Positions 24,640 to 36,064 of a stretch of DNA of 64,000 nt are shown one piece after another. Within the stretch, counting starts at the first letter, position 1, and each line of letters opens with the position of its first letter. The translations under genes were made by a program, and so were the position numbers. The DNA is from Bolinopsis microptera (Eukaryota; Ctenophora; Tentaculata; Lobata; Bolinopsidae), in assembly GCF_026151205.1 (NCBI RefSeq), contig NC_087077.1, forward strand, positions 16,282,983-16,346,982. Reading direction: 5' to 3'. A model generated the notes under the pieces. It searched no databases and was not told where the DNA came from. It saw only the letters and a program-made list of their open reading frames with translations.

Positions 24640-24944
24640 CAGTTTATAAACGCTTCCTTATGCCCCTCCAAATACACCGGACAGACCTACGCTACAGACC
24701 CTTGATTCACCGCATGAAAGAACACGAACGATGTTACAGACTCAACAACGCCATCGACGAATCCACAGACAGAATCAAATCAGCCCCTGCACATCATGCC
24801 CTGACCACTGGCCACACCATCTCCTGGAACAACATCGAAGTCCTCAAATCCCTCACCTCACGCTCCCAACTTGACCTTACAGAACACGCAGCTATACAAA
24901 TACGACAACCAGCCATGAACAGAACAGACCGCGCACCCAAATGA
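24640..24944 (+). pseudogene. Second GIY-YIG retroelement remnant
   Basis: Positions near 24660 read CPSKYTGQTYATDP in one frame. Then a frame change gives LIHRMKEHERCYRLNN and later HHALTTGHTISW and DLTEHAAIQ. Together these are the Y-x-GQT core and following helices of a GIY-YIG domain of Penelope-like or related elements. The frameshift between the two halves, and the absence of a reverse transcriptase, make this a dead fragment. It is only distantly similar to the remnant at the start of the window. Confidence 0.6.
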
Positions 24945-26024
24945 AGTTCCCTCTGGGACCCCATTCTTCCTAAAATTGCCAAATCCTTAAAGTCCAGACC
25001 ATCTGGCATTTCCTTCTCAACCTCAACAGAAGACTAAATTTTTATTGACATTGTACTGTAATTTTCACTTTCCCACCCACACCTCCCCCACCCTCCATCC
25101 GTGACACCACTCAATCACATATAAGCATTGTCCACCCCATCACATTCAGCTGACGACGATTAACACATGTTTATTGAAAGCTTCTACAAGTTAAATCATC
25201 GTATCTCTTATATGTTTCTAACCCAACTCCACTCAGCTTCCTTATCCCTCAAAATTGATGTTTTATAGTTAACACGAGCAACAAGCAACATGTATTTTGA
25301 TTCTTCGGTTCTACAGCTCATGACCTAGGGCCTAGGAAGTTTAGCTGAAACCGAAAGATCGAGGCAATCCTCACCTTAACTGATAAAACAGGTACTAACA
25401 CAATTTTCAGATATAAATGTTCTTATGGATACGTTTTTTGCAGCTTTGCAACTTGAGTGAAGACCAGAGTAGGTACGAAAACAGACAGCAGGTAAGCAAC
25501 TCACTTTTGGTGACTGTTCCTCACGAACATTCTGATCCTGCAACATAAGAACAAGGAAATCGTCTCCTTAACAAGTCGAACAGGTACTATCACAATTTCC
25601 AGAGCAGAGCATGATAACAAAGTCAAAACACAAAAGAAACACAATGAAGGTAGGTTACGAACCATGAGTTGGCACCGACTTTTTTGTCTCTGATTTTGAT
25701 AAATTTGGTACCAAAAGTTGCCTCTAACTGTGAATAATGAAAATTTACCGTGTAGCACAAGAACGTCGAGCTGTATGTCGGCCTCCTGTACATTTCAAAA
25801 ATAAACAAAGGACAAAAATGGGTAATTTGAACTGCCTATAACTCTTAAAATATTGAATTTTTTTCAAACAATTATTCAAGGGTCGTAATGAGCTTAGTCT
25901 AGTCAGAAGAAACTTTTTGTTACCAAAATTATAATATTTGAAGCACCAAATTTTTCAAAAAAATTGTTCAAAATTTGTGTTCAGATTTGAAAATTTGAAA
26001 ATAATTTTCCTTTAAACCTTGACG
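24945..26024. other. Intergenic stretch without recognised genes
   Basis: It begins with a C-rich tract (about 25070-25100), then AT-rich sequence. Short frames at 25501-25808 lack motifs and overlap one another on the same strand. Nothing further can be supported. Confidence 0.4.
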
Positions 26025-26595
26025 TCGTGACCCATCGTCGTTTCATTATAGAGTTTCTAGGATGCAGGGGAGCCGCGCACTCGTGCGCGGCGGGTCATAC
26101 AACAAATGACAATGATCACCCGTTAAATTGACGGATGTTACTCGTCTAAATTTCTTCGAAGTAGCGTGCGCCGGGCCTAACCATTAACAATGGTTTCACG
26201 TAGCCATGTGTCTACGCGTACTGCGTGACGCGCTTGTTTCACAAGTAGATAGGCGGTCGCGCGCTATTGCAAGCGTTGACATACGTTGCATGCCACTTTT
26301 CGCGCGCCGCTAACGTCAACCGTTAACTCGCGCTTGGCGCTTATTACACTGGCTATTAGGAATTTTGATAATATAAGGGTCAAGTAACTGGTAAAGTCAA
26401 ATATTTTGTTCTTTAAACATAGTATTTTTTATTCTAGTATTTTGAAATGAAGATATTTTAAGATTTTTGATTTTATACTAAATTATTGTCATACGTTGTA
26501 TGACCCGCCGCGCACGAAGTGCGCGGCTCTCCCTGTAGCGTCGAAGACGCTACACTATAGTGAAGCGACCGTGGGGGTCACAACGTGATACAACT
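26025..26595. mobile_element. GC-capped inverted-repeat element
   Basis: The two ends are ~90-bp imperfect inverted repeats. Each contains a strong hairpin: GCCGCGCACTCGTGCGCGGC on the left and GCCGCGCACGAAGTGCGCGGC on the right, both followed by a copy of GGGTCATACAAC. The interior has no open frame but shares GGATGTTACTCGTCTAAATT and ACCATTAACAATGGT with the region at 57.5 kb. A diverged relative of the end lies near 26865-26915. It is a non-autonomous element; the superfamily is undetermined. Confidence 0.7.
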
Positions 26596-26717
26596 AAATT
26601 ATTGATGTTTTATAATGTTTAACATTTTAGCAGGGTATAATTTGTTAGGCCGGTGGGTATTTAAAATTATTAGTCTAGTCTTTTAGAAATTAAAGTTTTT
26701 GATTTTTATTATTCATA

Positions 26718-27128
26718 TTACCTGGGGACCTCAGGCTATCATGTTCATAAACATAAAAATAGAAATTAGGCGGAATGACACAGGCTGAACGCGGCCCATA
26801 TTAGTAAATCATTTATTGTCTATGAAATGCTCATTGTAGCCAGTTATTTTTCAAACGCTGTAAGTGTATGATCACCTGCCGTGCACGAGTGTGCGTCCCC
26901 CTGTATCGTAGAAACAATACAGAAATACAGAAATTGCTCTAACCGCAGAGCCCTCTCACTTGCAGTATGCAGTAGCGTGCGACCGCCGAAGGTACGTACG
27001 CGTATACACATGGCTATGTGAAAATACAGAAACACTTGCTCTAACTTACTGGGCCGCGCTCAGCCTGTCATTCCGCCAAATCTTTATTCGGTATATGTTA
27101 ATGAACATAATAGCCTGGGGTCCTCAGG
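26718..27128. repeat. Foldback of two dispersed ~80-bp repeats
   Basis: A ~80-bp repeat is present in opposite orientations at 26718-26800 and 27048-27128. It runs from a CCTGRGGNCCYCAGG-type palindrome through an AT-rich middle with GTTCATNAACAT to GGCGGAATGACA and the G/C-rich GCTGAGCGCGGCCCA end. Further copies are at 27530-27606 (this region), 54733-54812 (in a GDPGP1 intron) and 58145-58226. The pair could form a hairpin. Confidence 0.7.
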
Positions 27129-27529
27129 TAAGCTCTAACCAGATCAGAGCCCTTTCGGTTGCAGTATAAGCAATAAGTGCGTGAAACAAGCGCGTCACGC
27201 AGTTTTGAGTTTAACGGGTGATACTCGTAAAATATTTGTTTCATATATTAGGACCGTCGACGAGTCCAACTCGGCGCGCGTCCTGGTAGGTTATAAACCT
27301 ACAAATCCTTCGGTCCGTTGAAATTAGCTCCTGTGCTATATAGGTACCCGCCAGTATCAAACCCAGGCCATCATTATTGCAGGGAATAATATGTGATAAA
27401 TTAATGCTTTTCAAACAAAGTTACAACGAATTCTTCATATATAGTGCATCCTGGGTTTGGACAGGATATGCTCGTTTAACATATTTCCATCACGTTACAT
27501 TGCATAATTATAAATCTCAATAAATGTTA

Positions 27530-27606
27530 CTGGGCCGCGCTCAGCCTGTCACTCCGCCGAATCTCTCTATTATGTTTATGAACATGATAGCCTGAGGTCC
27601 CAAGGT
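27530..27606 (-). repeat. Third copy of the ~80-bp GC-capped repeat
   Basis: It reads GGGCCGCGCTCAGCCTGTCA, then a CCGCC block, ATGTTTATGAACATGATAGC and CCTGAGGTCCC, matching the copy at 27048-27128 in the same orientation. This is a solitary copy without a partner arm close by. Confidence 0.75.
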
Positions 27607-27707
27607 AAAATAAATGTAATAGATTTGTAATTAGTTTAAAACAAATATGATATAGTGGACGGATATCCGGCCAAAACCTAAATTCATCCTGATAGGCTGA
27701 TAGGGGT

Positions 27708-28134
27708 CGTTAACATACTACGTAATACTAACCAGTCAGTGAGGGGGGGGGGGGGGTTTCAAATGCTTACGGTTGAATCTAAAATAATAACAATTTGACA
27801 ATATTTTAGTTCAAATTCCAGTTCCACTCAATTTCACTCTGATAGTGACAACATTTAGAAATTGATCGAATATCCGGCTACAATAGTTAGTAGTTTAGAA
27901 GGTGTTTGACCGGATATCATAACAATGATTTCGGCTCATCATGATAGCATAATACTACGTAGAGACAAGTCAAGGAAGGGGGGGGGGGGGGGGGTCAGGC
28001 CATGATTATGTTACATTGCTGTCAGGTCGTCAGGAGAGGGGTTGGGTCTTGATTACGGTTGATTACGGAGGGGGGAGAGGGGGGTAAAAATTGCTAAAAT
28101 ATTGAATATTGATTACGTAATATATGAATGACCC
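27708..28134. mobile_element. TIR element cutting the first zinc-finger unit
   Basis: The left end AGGGGTCGTTAACATACTAC (then GTAAT) and the reverse complement of the right end, AGGGGTCATTCATATATTAC (then GTAAT), are terminal inverted repeats of ~25 bp. The interior is non-coding with several long G runs (27744-27757, 27978-27994). The right end abuts the last zinc-finger linker of ZF1, whose frame reads into the repeat and stops there. Similar termini occur at 41025 and 41560. Confidence 0.6.
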
Positions 28135-28955
28135 CTAAGTTTATCTCCGGTGTGTGTCCGTTTATGACGAGCAAGAGCGCTCGATCGATACGATTTATAA
28201 TCACACAAACTGCAAGAATAAGGTTTCTCTCCGGTGTGTGTCCGTTTGTGAATAGCAAGATCGCTCGATCGACTTGATTTATAATCACACAGACTGCAAG
28301 AATAAGGTTTTTCTCCGGTGTGTGTTTGTTTATGACGAGCAAGAGCGCTCGAATGATTCGCTTTATAATCACACAAACTGCAAGAATAAGGTTTCTCTCC
28401 GGTGTGTGTCCGTTTGTGATTAGCAAGATCGCTCGATCGACTTGATTTATAATCACACAGACTGCAAGAATAAGGTTTTTCTCCGGTGTGTGTTTGTTTC
28501 TGTTTTTTCGACTTATGTTTAGTCCCAGACGGAGTGGTTTCTGCAATACATAGAGTTTCAGCCTGAATACCACAGTCAGACTCGGTAGGTATAGGAACGG
28601 AAGAAGAATTTCTTTTCGCAGGTCTTACGTTCGATGGTATTAGCGCAAGATTACAGTTATCACACTGAAGTTCTTTATAGTCCAAAGGTTCAGCTTCAGC
28701 CAGGATATCACGGAAAATCCTAACATCCTCCATCTTCACAACTTCACCTACTTGGTTGAGGTGTTCTAAACCAGCTTCAAACTGATTACACAGCACGGCT
28801 TCAGCTTTCATAAGTTTGTTATTTTCGTCGTTTTCTTCACATTTACAAGTGCATGCTAATGATGACCAGGTTGAAGTAGGGTTAACTGGTTGAACGTCTA
28901 TCATCTCCTCTTTGATATCAACCCCCTCAAACTTTTCTCTTTTTTTAAGTGACAT
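28113..28955 (-). CDS. C2H2 zinc-finger protein, array unit ZF1, 3'-truncated
   Basis: Probable DNA-binding protein. Start taken at MSLKKREKFEG; the frame stays open to 29054, but sequence before the ATG resembles a splice acceptor (TTTCTATCAG|GA), so a 5' exon is possible. Residues 1-140 form a non-finger N-terminus with VDIKEE, a psi-K-x-E sumoylation-type motif, plus cysteine pairs CTCKC and CDNC. Four C-x2-C-x12-H-x3-H fingers with TGEKP linkers follow; reading helix positions -1,3,6 gives R-D-N, H-A-R, R-D-I and R-A-R. After the fourth linker the frame enters the terminal repeat of the adjacent TIR element and ends as LRGHSYIT. Other units carry more fingers here, so the 3' end has been lost. 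It may still encode a four-finger protein. Confidence 0.75.
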   Translation of the reverse strand: MSLKKREKFEGVDIKEEMIDVQPVNPTSTWSSLACTCKCEENDENNKLMKAEAVLCNQFEAGLEHLNQVGEVVKMEDVRIFRDILAEAEPLDYKELQCDNCNLALIPSNVRPAKRNSSSVPIPTESDCGIQAETLCIAETTPSGTKHKSKKQKQTHTGEKPYSCSLCDYKSSRSSDLANHKRTHTGEKPYSCSLCDYKANHSSALARHKQTHTGEKPYSCSLCDYKSSRSSDLAIHKRTHTGEKPYSCSLCDYKSYRSSALARHKRTHTGDKLRGHSYIT

Positions 28956-29445
28956 TCCTGATAGAAATTTTGTATTAACGTTCTTTACGTCTTTAGCAAG
29001 AAGAATAAAAATAACAGGATTATGTATAATAATTATCAAATTGTAACTACTCAATCATCAAATTATTAAATAAAATATATGATCGAGTATAATAGAGCCA
29101 CAAATTTTATTTAGCAATTAACCAAAAATAAAGTACACTCTAAAGTTTGTAATATCGTTCAAATATTTTGTTGGATAACTAACAAGATTTTGGAAGTTAT
29201 AAAAATTCTGTCCCGAGTAAATCTATCAAAAATGCTATATTATATAATGTTTAAATGTATTAACTAGCGAAATTCTCCTTCCTAAATTTGTTGGATTAAA
29301 TTATTGTTCAGATGAGGAAATATATGGCTAGAATTTATGTGGTTTAATAAATCTTCCTTGGATTTACGATTACAGTCACAGTACTCGCAGCCATATAGCC
29401 CACTATGAATCAATATAATATGCCTTTTTAAAGATCCAGCCGTCT

Positions 29446-30564
29446 TCACTTTAATGTCGCAGACAGTACAGCACAGTAAGGTTTATCTCCAGTGTGTGTA
29501 CGTTTGTGAGCTGTAATATTGCTCAATTGATTTGATTTATAATCACACAAACTGCAAGAATAAGGTTTCTCTCCTGAGTGTGCCCGTTTATGACGAGCAA
29601 GAGTGCTCGAATGACTCGTTTTATAATCACACAAACTGCAAGAATAAGGTTTCTCTCCGGTGTGTGTCCGTTCATGAGAAGCAAGATGGCTCGATTGATT
29701 TGATTTATAATCACACAAACTGCAAGAATAAGGTTTTTCTCCGGTGTGTGTCCGTTTATGACGAGCAAGATCTCTCGATCGATACGATTTATAATCACAC
29801 AATCTGCAAGAATAAGGTTTATCTCCTGTGTGTGTCCGTTCGTGAGAAGCAAGATGGCTCGATTGATTAAATTTATAATCGCACAAACTGCAAGAATAAG
29901 GTTTTTCTCCGGTGTGTGTCCGTTTGTGAGTAGCAAGAGCACCCGATTGACTCGATTTATAATCACACAGACTGCAAGAATAAGGTTTCTCTCCTGTGTG
30001 TGTCCGTTTGTGACGAGCAAGAGCGCCCGATCGACTCGATTTATAATCACACAGACTGCAAGAATAATGTTTTTCTCCGGTATGAGTTTGTTTCTGTTTT
30101 TTCAACTTATGTTCAGTCCCAGATGGAGTGGTCTCTGCAATAGATAGAGTTTCAGCCTGAATACCACAGTCAGACTCGGTAGGTATAGGAACGGAAGAAG
30201 AATTTCTTTTTGCAGGTCTTACGTTGAATACGTTCGTTGGTGTTACTGTTAGCGCAAGATTACAGTTATCACACTGAAGTTCTTTATAGTCCAAAGGTTC
30301 AGCTTTAGCCAGGATATCACGGAAAATCCTATCATCCTCCATCTTCACAACTTCACCTACTTGGTTGAGGTGTTCTAAACCAGCTTCAAACTGATTACAC
30401 AGCACGGCTTCAGCTTTCATAAGTTTGTTATTTTCGTCGTTTTCTATACATTTACAAGTGCATGCTAATGATGACCGGGTTGAAGTAGGGTTAACTGGTT
30501 GAACGTCTATCATCTCCTCTTTGATATCAACCCCCTCAAACTTTTCTCTTTTTTTAAGTGACAT
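29446..30564 (-). CDS. C2H2 zinc-finger protein, array unit ZF2
   Basis: Intact unit: N-terminal region as in ZF1 ([14 protein letters not shown]), then seven tandem C2H2 fingers with TGEKP/TGDKP linkers and a stop after CAVLSATLK. Finger helices include [45 protein letters not shown] and NQLSNITAH. The frame is open to 30663, but MSLKKREK is the start that fits the other units. Downstream of the stop, in the -1 frame, two further C2H2 fingers ([10 protein letters not shown] and CEYCDC..H..H) run on to a TAG at 29282. The ~1.4-1.6 kb units share flanks as well as coding sequence, so whole genes were duplicated. It presumably binds DNA in the nucleus; target unknown. Confidence 0.8.
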   Translation of the reverse strand: MSLKKREKFEGVDIKEEMIDVQPVNPTSTRSSLACTCKCIENDENNKLMKAEAVLCNQFEAGLEHLNQVGEVVKMEDDRIFRDILAKAEPLDYKELQCDNCNLALTVTPTNVFNVRPAKRNSSSVPIPTESDCGIQAETLSIAETTPSGTEHKLKKQKQTHTGEKHYSCSLCDYKSSRSGALARHKRTHTGEKPYSCSLCDYKSSQSGALATHKRTHTGEKPYSCSLCDYKFNQSSHLASHERTHTGDKPYSCRLCDYKSYRSRDLARHKRTHTGEKPYSCSLCDYKSNQSSHLASHERTHTGEKPYSCSLCDYKTSHSSTLARHKRAHSGEKPYSCSLCDYKSNQLSNITAHKRTHTGDKPYCAVLSATLK

Positions 30565-31053
30565 TCCTGATAGAAATTTTGTATTAACGTTCTTTACGTC
30601 TTTAGCAAGAAGAATAAAAATAACAGGATTATGTATAATAATTATCAAATTGTAACTACTCAATCATCAAATTATTAAATAAAATATATGATCGAGTATA
30701 ATAGAGCCACAAATTTTATTTAGCAATTAACCAAAAATAGAGTACACTCTAAAGTTTGTAATATCGTTCAAATATTTTGTTGGATAACTAACAAGATTTT
30801 GGAAGTTATAAAAATTCTGTCCCGAGTAAATCTATCAAAAATGCTATATTATATAATGTTTAAATGTATTAACTAGCGAAATTCTCCTTCCTAAATTTGT
30901 TGGATTAAATTATTGTTCAGATGAGGAAATATATGGCTAGAATTTATGTGGTTTAATAAATCTTCCTTGGATTTAGGTTACAGTCACAGTACTTGCAGCC
31001 ATACAGCCCACTATGAATCAATATAATATGCCTTTTTAAAGATCCAGCCGTCT

Positions 31054-32409
31054 TCACTTTAATGTCGCAGACAGTACAGCACAGTAAGGTTTATCTCCAG
31101 TGTGTGTACGTTTGTGAGCTGTAATATTGCTCAATTGCTTTGATTTATAATCACACATACTGCAAGAATAAGGTTTCTCTCCTGAGTGTGCCCGTTTATG
31201 ACGAGCAAGAGTGCTCGAATGACTCGTTTTATAATCACACAAACTGCAAGAATAAGGTTTCTCTCCGGTGTGTGTCCGTTCGTGAGAAGCAAGATGGCTC
31301 GATTGATTTGATTTATAATCACACAAACTGCAAGAATAAGGTTTTTCTCCGGTGTGTGTCCGTTTATGACGAGCAAGATCTCTCGATCGATACGATTTAT
31401 AATCACACAATCTGCAAGAATAAGGTTTATCTCCTGTGTGTGTCCGTTCGTGAGAAGCAAGATGGCTCGATTGATTAAATTTATAATCGCACAAACTGCA
31501 AGAATAAGGTTTTTCTCCGGTGTGTGTCCGTTTGTGAGTAGCAAGATCTCTCGATCGATACGATTTATAATCACACAATCTGCAAGAATAAGGTTTATCT
31601 CCTGTGTGTGTCCGTTCGTGAGAAGCAAGATGGCTCGATTGATTAAATTTATAATCGCACAAACTGCAAGAATAAGGTTTTTCTCCGGTGTGTGTCCGTT
31701 TATTACGAGCAAGAGCGCTCGATTGACTCGCTTTATAATCACACAGACTGCAAGAATAAGGTTTTTCTCCGGTGTGTGTTTGTTTATGACGAGCAAGAGC
31801 GCTCGAATGATTCGCTTTATAATCACACAAACTGCAAGAATAAGGTTTCTCTCCGGTGTGTGTCCGTTTGTGATTAGCAAGATCGCTCGATCGACTTGAT
31901 TTATAATCACACAGACTGCAAGAATAAGGTTTTTCTCCGGTGTGTGTTTGTTTGTGTTTTTTCGACTTATGTTTAGTCCCAGACGGAGTGGTTTCTGCAA
32001 TACATAGAGTTTCAGCCTGAATACCACAGTCAGACTCGGTAGGTATAGGAACGGAGGAAGAATTTCTTTTCGCAGGTCTTACATTCGATGGTGTTAGCGC
32101 AAGATTACAGTTATCACACTGAAGTTCTTTATAGTCCAAAGGTTCAGCTTTAGCCAGGATGTCACGGAAAATCCTAACATCCTCCATCTTCACAACTTCA
32201 CCTACTTGGTTGAGGTGTTTTAAACCAGCTTCAAACTGATTACATAGAACGGCTTCAGCTTTCATAAGTTTGTTATTTTCGTCGTTTTCTATACATTTAC
32301 AAGTGCATGCTAATGATGACCGGGTTGAAATAGGGTTAACTGGTTGGGCGTCTGTCATCTCCTCTTTGATATCAACACCCTCATACATTTCTGTTTCTTT
32401 AAGTGACAT
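31054..32409 (-). CDS. C2H2 zinc-finger protein, array unit ZF3 (longest)
   Basis: 451 residues starting [17 protein letters not shown]. It has the shared N-terminus, then ten C2H2 fingers. Fingers 4-5 and 6-7 are the same pair (NQSSHLASH then YRSRDLA), so a two-finger, 168-bp block was recently duplicated inside the gene. Finger 3 reads SALARNKRTH: the first zinc-binding histidine is replaced by asparagine, which should weaken that finger. The stop follows CAVLSATLK as in ZF2, with the same -1-frame terminal finger pair downstream. The frame has no nonsense codons, so this is the best candidate for a functional member. Confidence 0.8.
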   Translation of the reverse strand: MSLKETEMYEGVDIKEEMTDAQPVNPISTRSSLACTCKCIENDENNKLMKAEAVLCNQFEAGLKHLNQVGEVVKMEDVRIFRDILAKAEPLDYKELQCDNCNLALTPSNVRPAKRNSSSVPIPTESDCGIQAETLCIAETTPSGTKHKSKKHKQTHTGEKPYSCSLCDYKSSRSSDLANHKRTHTGEKPYSCSLCDYKANHSSALARHKQTHTGEKPYSCSLCDYKASQSSALARNKRTHTGEKPYSCSLCDYKFNQSSHLASHERTHTGDKPYSCRLCDYKSYRSRDLATHKRTHTGEKPYSCSLCDYKFNQSSHLASHERTHTGDKPYSCRLCDYKSYRSRDLARHKRTHTGEKPYSCSLCDYKSNQSSHLASHERTHTGEKPYSCSLCDYKTSHSSTLARHKRAHSGEKPYSCSMCDYKSKQLSNITAHKRTHTGDKPYCAVLSATLK

Positions 32410-32835
32410 TCCTGATAGAAATTTGTGTATTAAAGTTCTTTACGTCTTTAGCAAGCAGAATTAAAAACAACAGGATTATGTATAATAATTATCAATTTGT
32501 AACTACTCAATCGTCAAATTATTATATAAAATATATAATGGAGCCACAAATTAAATTTAGCAATTAACCAAAAATTTGCAATATCGTTCAAATATTTTGT
32601 TGGATAACTGAAAATTTTTTGGAAGATATCAAAATTCTGTCCCGAGTAAATCTATCAAACATGCTATATAATTATATAATGTTTAAATGTATTAACTAGC
32701 GAAGTTCTCCTTCCTGAACTTTTTGGATTAAACTATACTTATAGTTCAGATGAGGTAATATATGGCTAGATCTTATGTGGTTCAATAAATCGTCCTTGGA
32801 TTTACGATTACAGTCACAGTACTCGCAGCCATACA

Positions 32836-33149
32836 CTTAGGCTTATCTTGCCTACACATTTAAAAAAAAAAAACGAAATTCCTTGCGCACCGCGTACTAA
32901 AATTACTTGGATTTCTACCGCTTTGATAAATGACTACATGAAGATGGGGAGTTAATATTGTTGATTTATATAATATAGATTATTTATTCTTTAGTGTAGA
33001 TTAACTTTATTTTTATATATTTTACCAAGTGTGAAGGATCAACCATACGTTATTGATATTTTTGAAATATTTAATGATACATTGATATAATAATAAATGA
33101 TTGTAATATTTTTATTGAGGCACATGCCACCCCATCGCGGGTTTACTAC
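32836..33149. mobile_element. 314-bp insertion in the ZF4 terminal-finger region
   Basis: Sibling units read GCCATACAGCCCAC without a break at this place. Here the sequence GCCATACA is followed by 314 bp and then TACAGCCCAC, so TACA may be a 4-bp target-site duplication. The insert has an A12 run near its left end, no coding frame and no obvious terminal inverted repeats. Its class is unknown. Confidence 0.7.
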
Positions 33150-33201
33150 TACAGCCCACTATGAATCAACATAATAAGCCTTTTTAAAGATCCAGCCGTC
33201 T

Positions 33202-34068
33202 TCACTTTAATGTCGCAGACAGTACAGCACAGTAAGGTTTATCTCCAGTGTGTGTCCGTTTGTGAGCAGTAATATTGCTCAATTGATTTGATTTATAATT
33301 ACACAAACTGCAAGAATAAGGTTTCTCTCCTGAGTGTGTCCGTTTATGACGAGCAAGAGTGCTCGAATGACTCGTTTTATAATCACACAAACTGCAAGAA
33401 TAAGGTTTTTCCCCGGTGTGTGTCCGTTTATGACCAGCAAGATCGCTCGATTGATTTGATTTATAATCGCAAAAAGTGCAAGAATAAGGTTTCTCTCAGG
33501 TGTGTGTCCGTTTGTGACGAGCAAGAGCGCCCGATCGACTCGATTTATAATCACACAGACTGCAAGAATAATGATTTTCTCCGGTATGAGTTCGTTTCTG
33601 TTTTTTCAACTTATGTTCAGTCCCAGATGGAGTGGTTTCTGCAATAGATAGAGTTTCAGCCTGAATACCACAGTCAGACTCTGTAAGTATAGGAACGGAA
33701 GAAGAATTTCTTTTTGCAGGTCTTACGTTGAATACGTTCGTTGGTGTTACTGTTAGCGCAAGATTACAGTTATCACACTGAAGTTCTTTATAGTCCAAAG
33801 GTTCAGCTTTAGCCAGGATGTCACGGAAAATCCTAACATCCTCCATCTTCACAACTTCACCTACTTGGTTGAGGTGTTTTAAACCAGCTTCAAACTGATT
33901 ACATAGCACGGCTTCAGCTTTCATAAGTTTGTTATTTTCGTCGTTTTCTTCACATTTACAAGTGCATGCTAATGATGACCAGGTTGAAGTAGGGTTAACT
34001 GGTTGGGCGTCTGTCATCTCCTTTTTGATATCAACCCCCTCAAACTTTTCTGTTTTTTCAATTGACAT
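33202..34068 (-). pseudogene. Zinc-finger array unit ZF4, premature stop
   Basis: The start MSIEKTEKFEG and full N-terminus lead into one finger (SRSGALARH), then a TGA at 33496-33498 where siblings have the glycine GGA codon of the THTGEKP linker. The frame continues unchanged past the stop for three more fingers ([27 protein letters not shown]). The same TGA is found at the same codon in ZF5 and ZF6. Either a pseudogene, or a truncated one-finger protein. Confidence 0.75.
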
Positions 34069-34552
34069 TCCTGATAGAAATTTTTGTACTAACGTTCTTT
34101 ACGTCTTAATTAGCAAGCAAAATTAAAAATAACAGGATTATGTATTATAATTTGTAACTACTCAGTCTCAATCATCAAATTATTAAATAAAATATATAAT
34201 CGAGCCACAAATTTTATTAAGCATTTAACCAAAAATAGAGTACACTCTTAAGTTTGCAATATAGTTCAAATATTTTGTTGGATAACTGACAAGACTTTGG
34301 AAGATATCAAAATTCTGTCCCGAGTAAATCTATCAAACATGCTATATTATATAATGTTTTAATGTATTAACTAGCGAAGTTCTCCTTCCTGAACTTTTTG
34401 GATTAAACTATTGTTCAGATGAGGTAATATATGGCTAGATCTTATGTGGTTCAATAAATCGTCCTTGGATTTAGGATTACAGTCACAGTACTCGCAGCCA
34501 TACAGCCCACTATGAATCAACATAATATGCCTTTTTAAAGATCCAGCCGTCT

Positions 34553-35587
<1,035 letters not shown>

Positions 35588-36064
35588 TCCTGATAGAAAT
35601 TTGTGTATTAACGTTCTTTACGTCTTTAGCAAGCAGAATCAAAAATAACATGATTATGTATTATAATTATTAATTTGTTACTATTCAATCATCAAATTAT
35701 TAAATAAAATATATAATCGAGCCACAAATTTTATTAAGCAATTAACCAAAAATACAGTACACTGCTTGCAATATCGTTCAAATATATTGTTGGATAACTG
35801 ACAAGATTTTGGAAGATATCAAAATTCTGTCCCGAGTAAATCTATCAAACATGCTATATTATAAAATGTTTTAATGTATTAACTAGCGAAGTTCTCCTTC
35901 CTAAATTTTTTGGATTAAACTATAGTTCAGATGACGTATTATATGGCTAGATCTTATGTGGTTCAATAAATCGTCCTTGGATTTAGGATTACAGTCACAG
36001 TACTCGCAGCCATACAGCCCACTATGAATCAACATAATATGCCTTTTTAAAGATCCAGCCGTCT

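Noticed and set aside
28094-28573. Second minus-strand frames overlapping the zinc fingers ([14 protein letters not shown]-type repeats)
   Set aside because: They are the same DNA read one frame out; the C2H2 frame has the conserved residues.
28136-30100. CRISPR-like array of regularly spaced repeats
   Set aside because: The period is the 84-bp C2H2 finger repeat and encodes TGEKP linkers; the setting is a eukaryotic genome.
29532-31899. Long + strand frames across the zinc-finger array (isoleucine/serine/cysteine-rich)
   Set aside because: They are antisense shadows of the finger repeat. The 84-bp unit is divisible by three, so stops are avoided in other frames as well.
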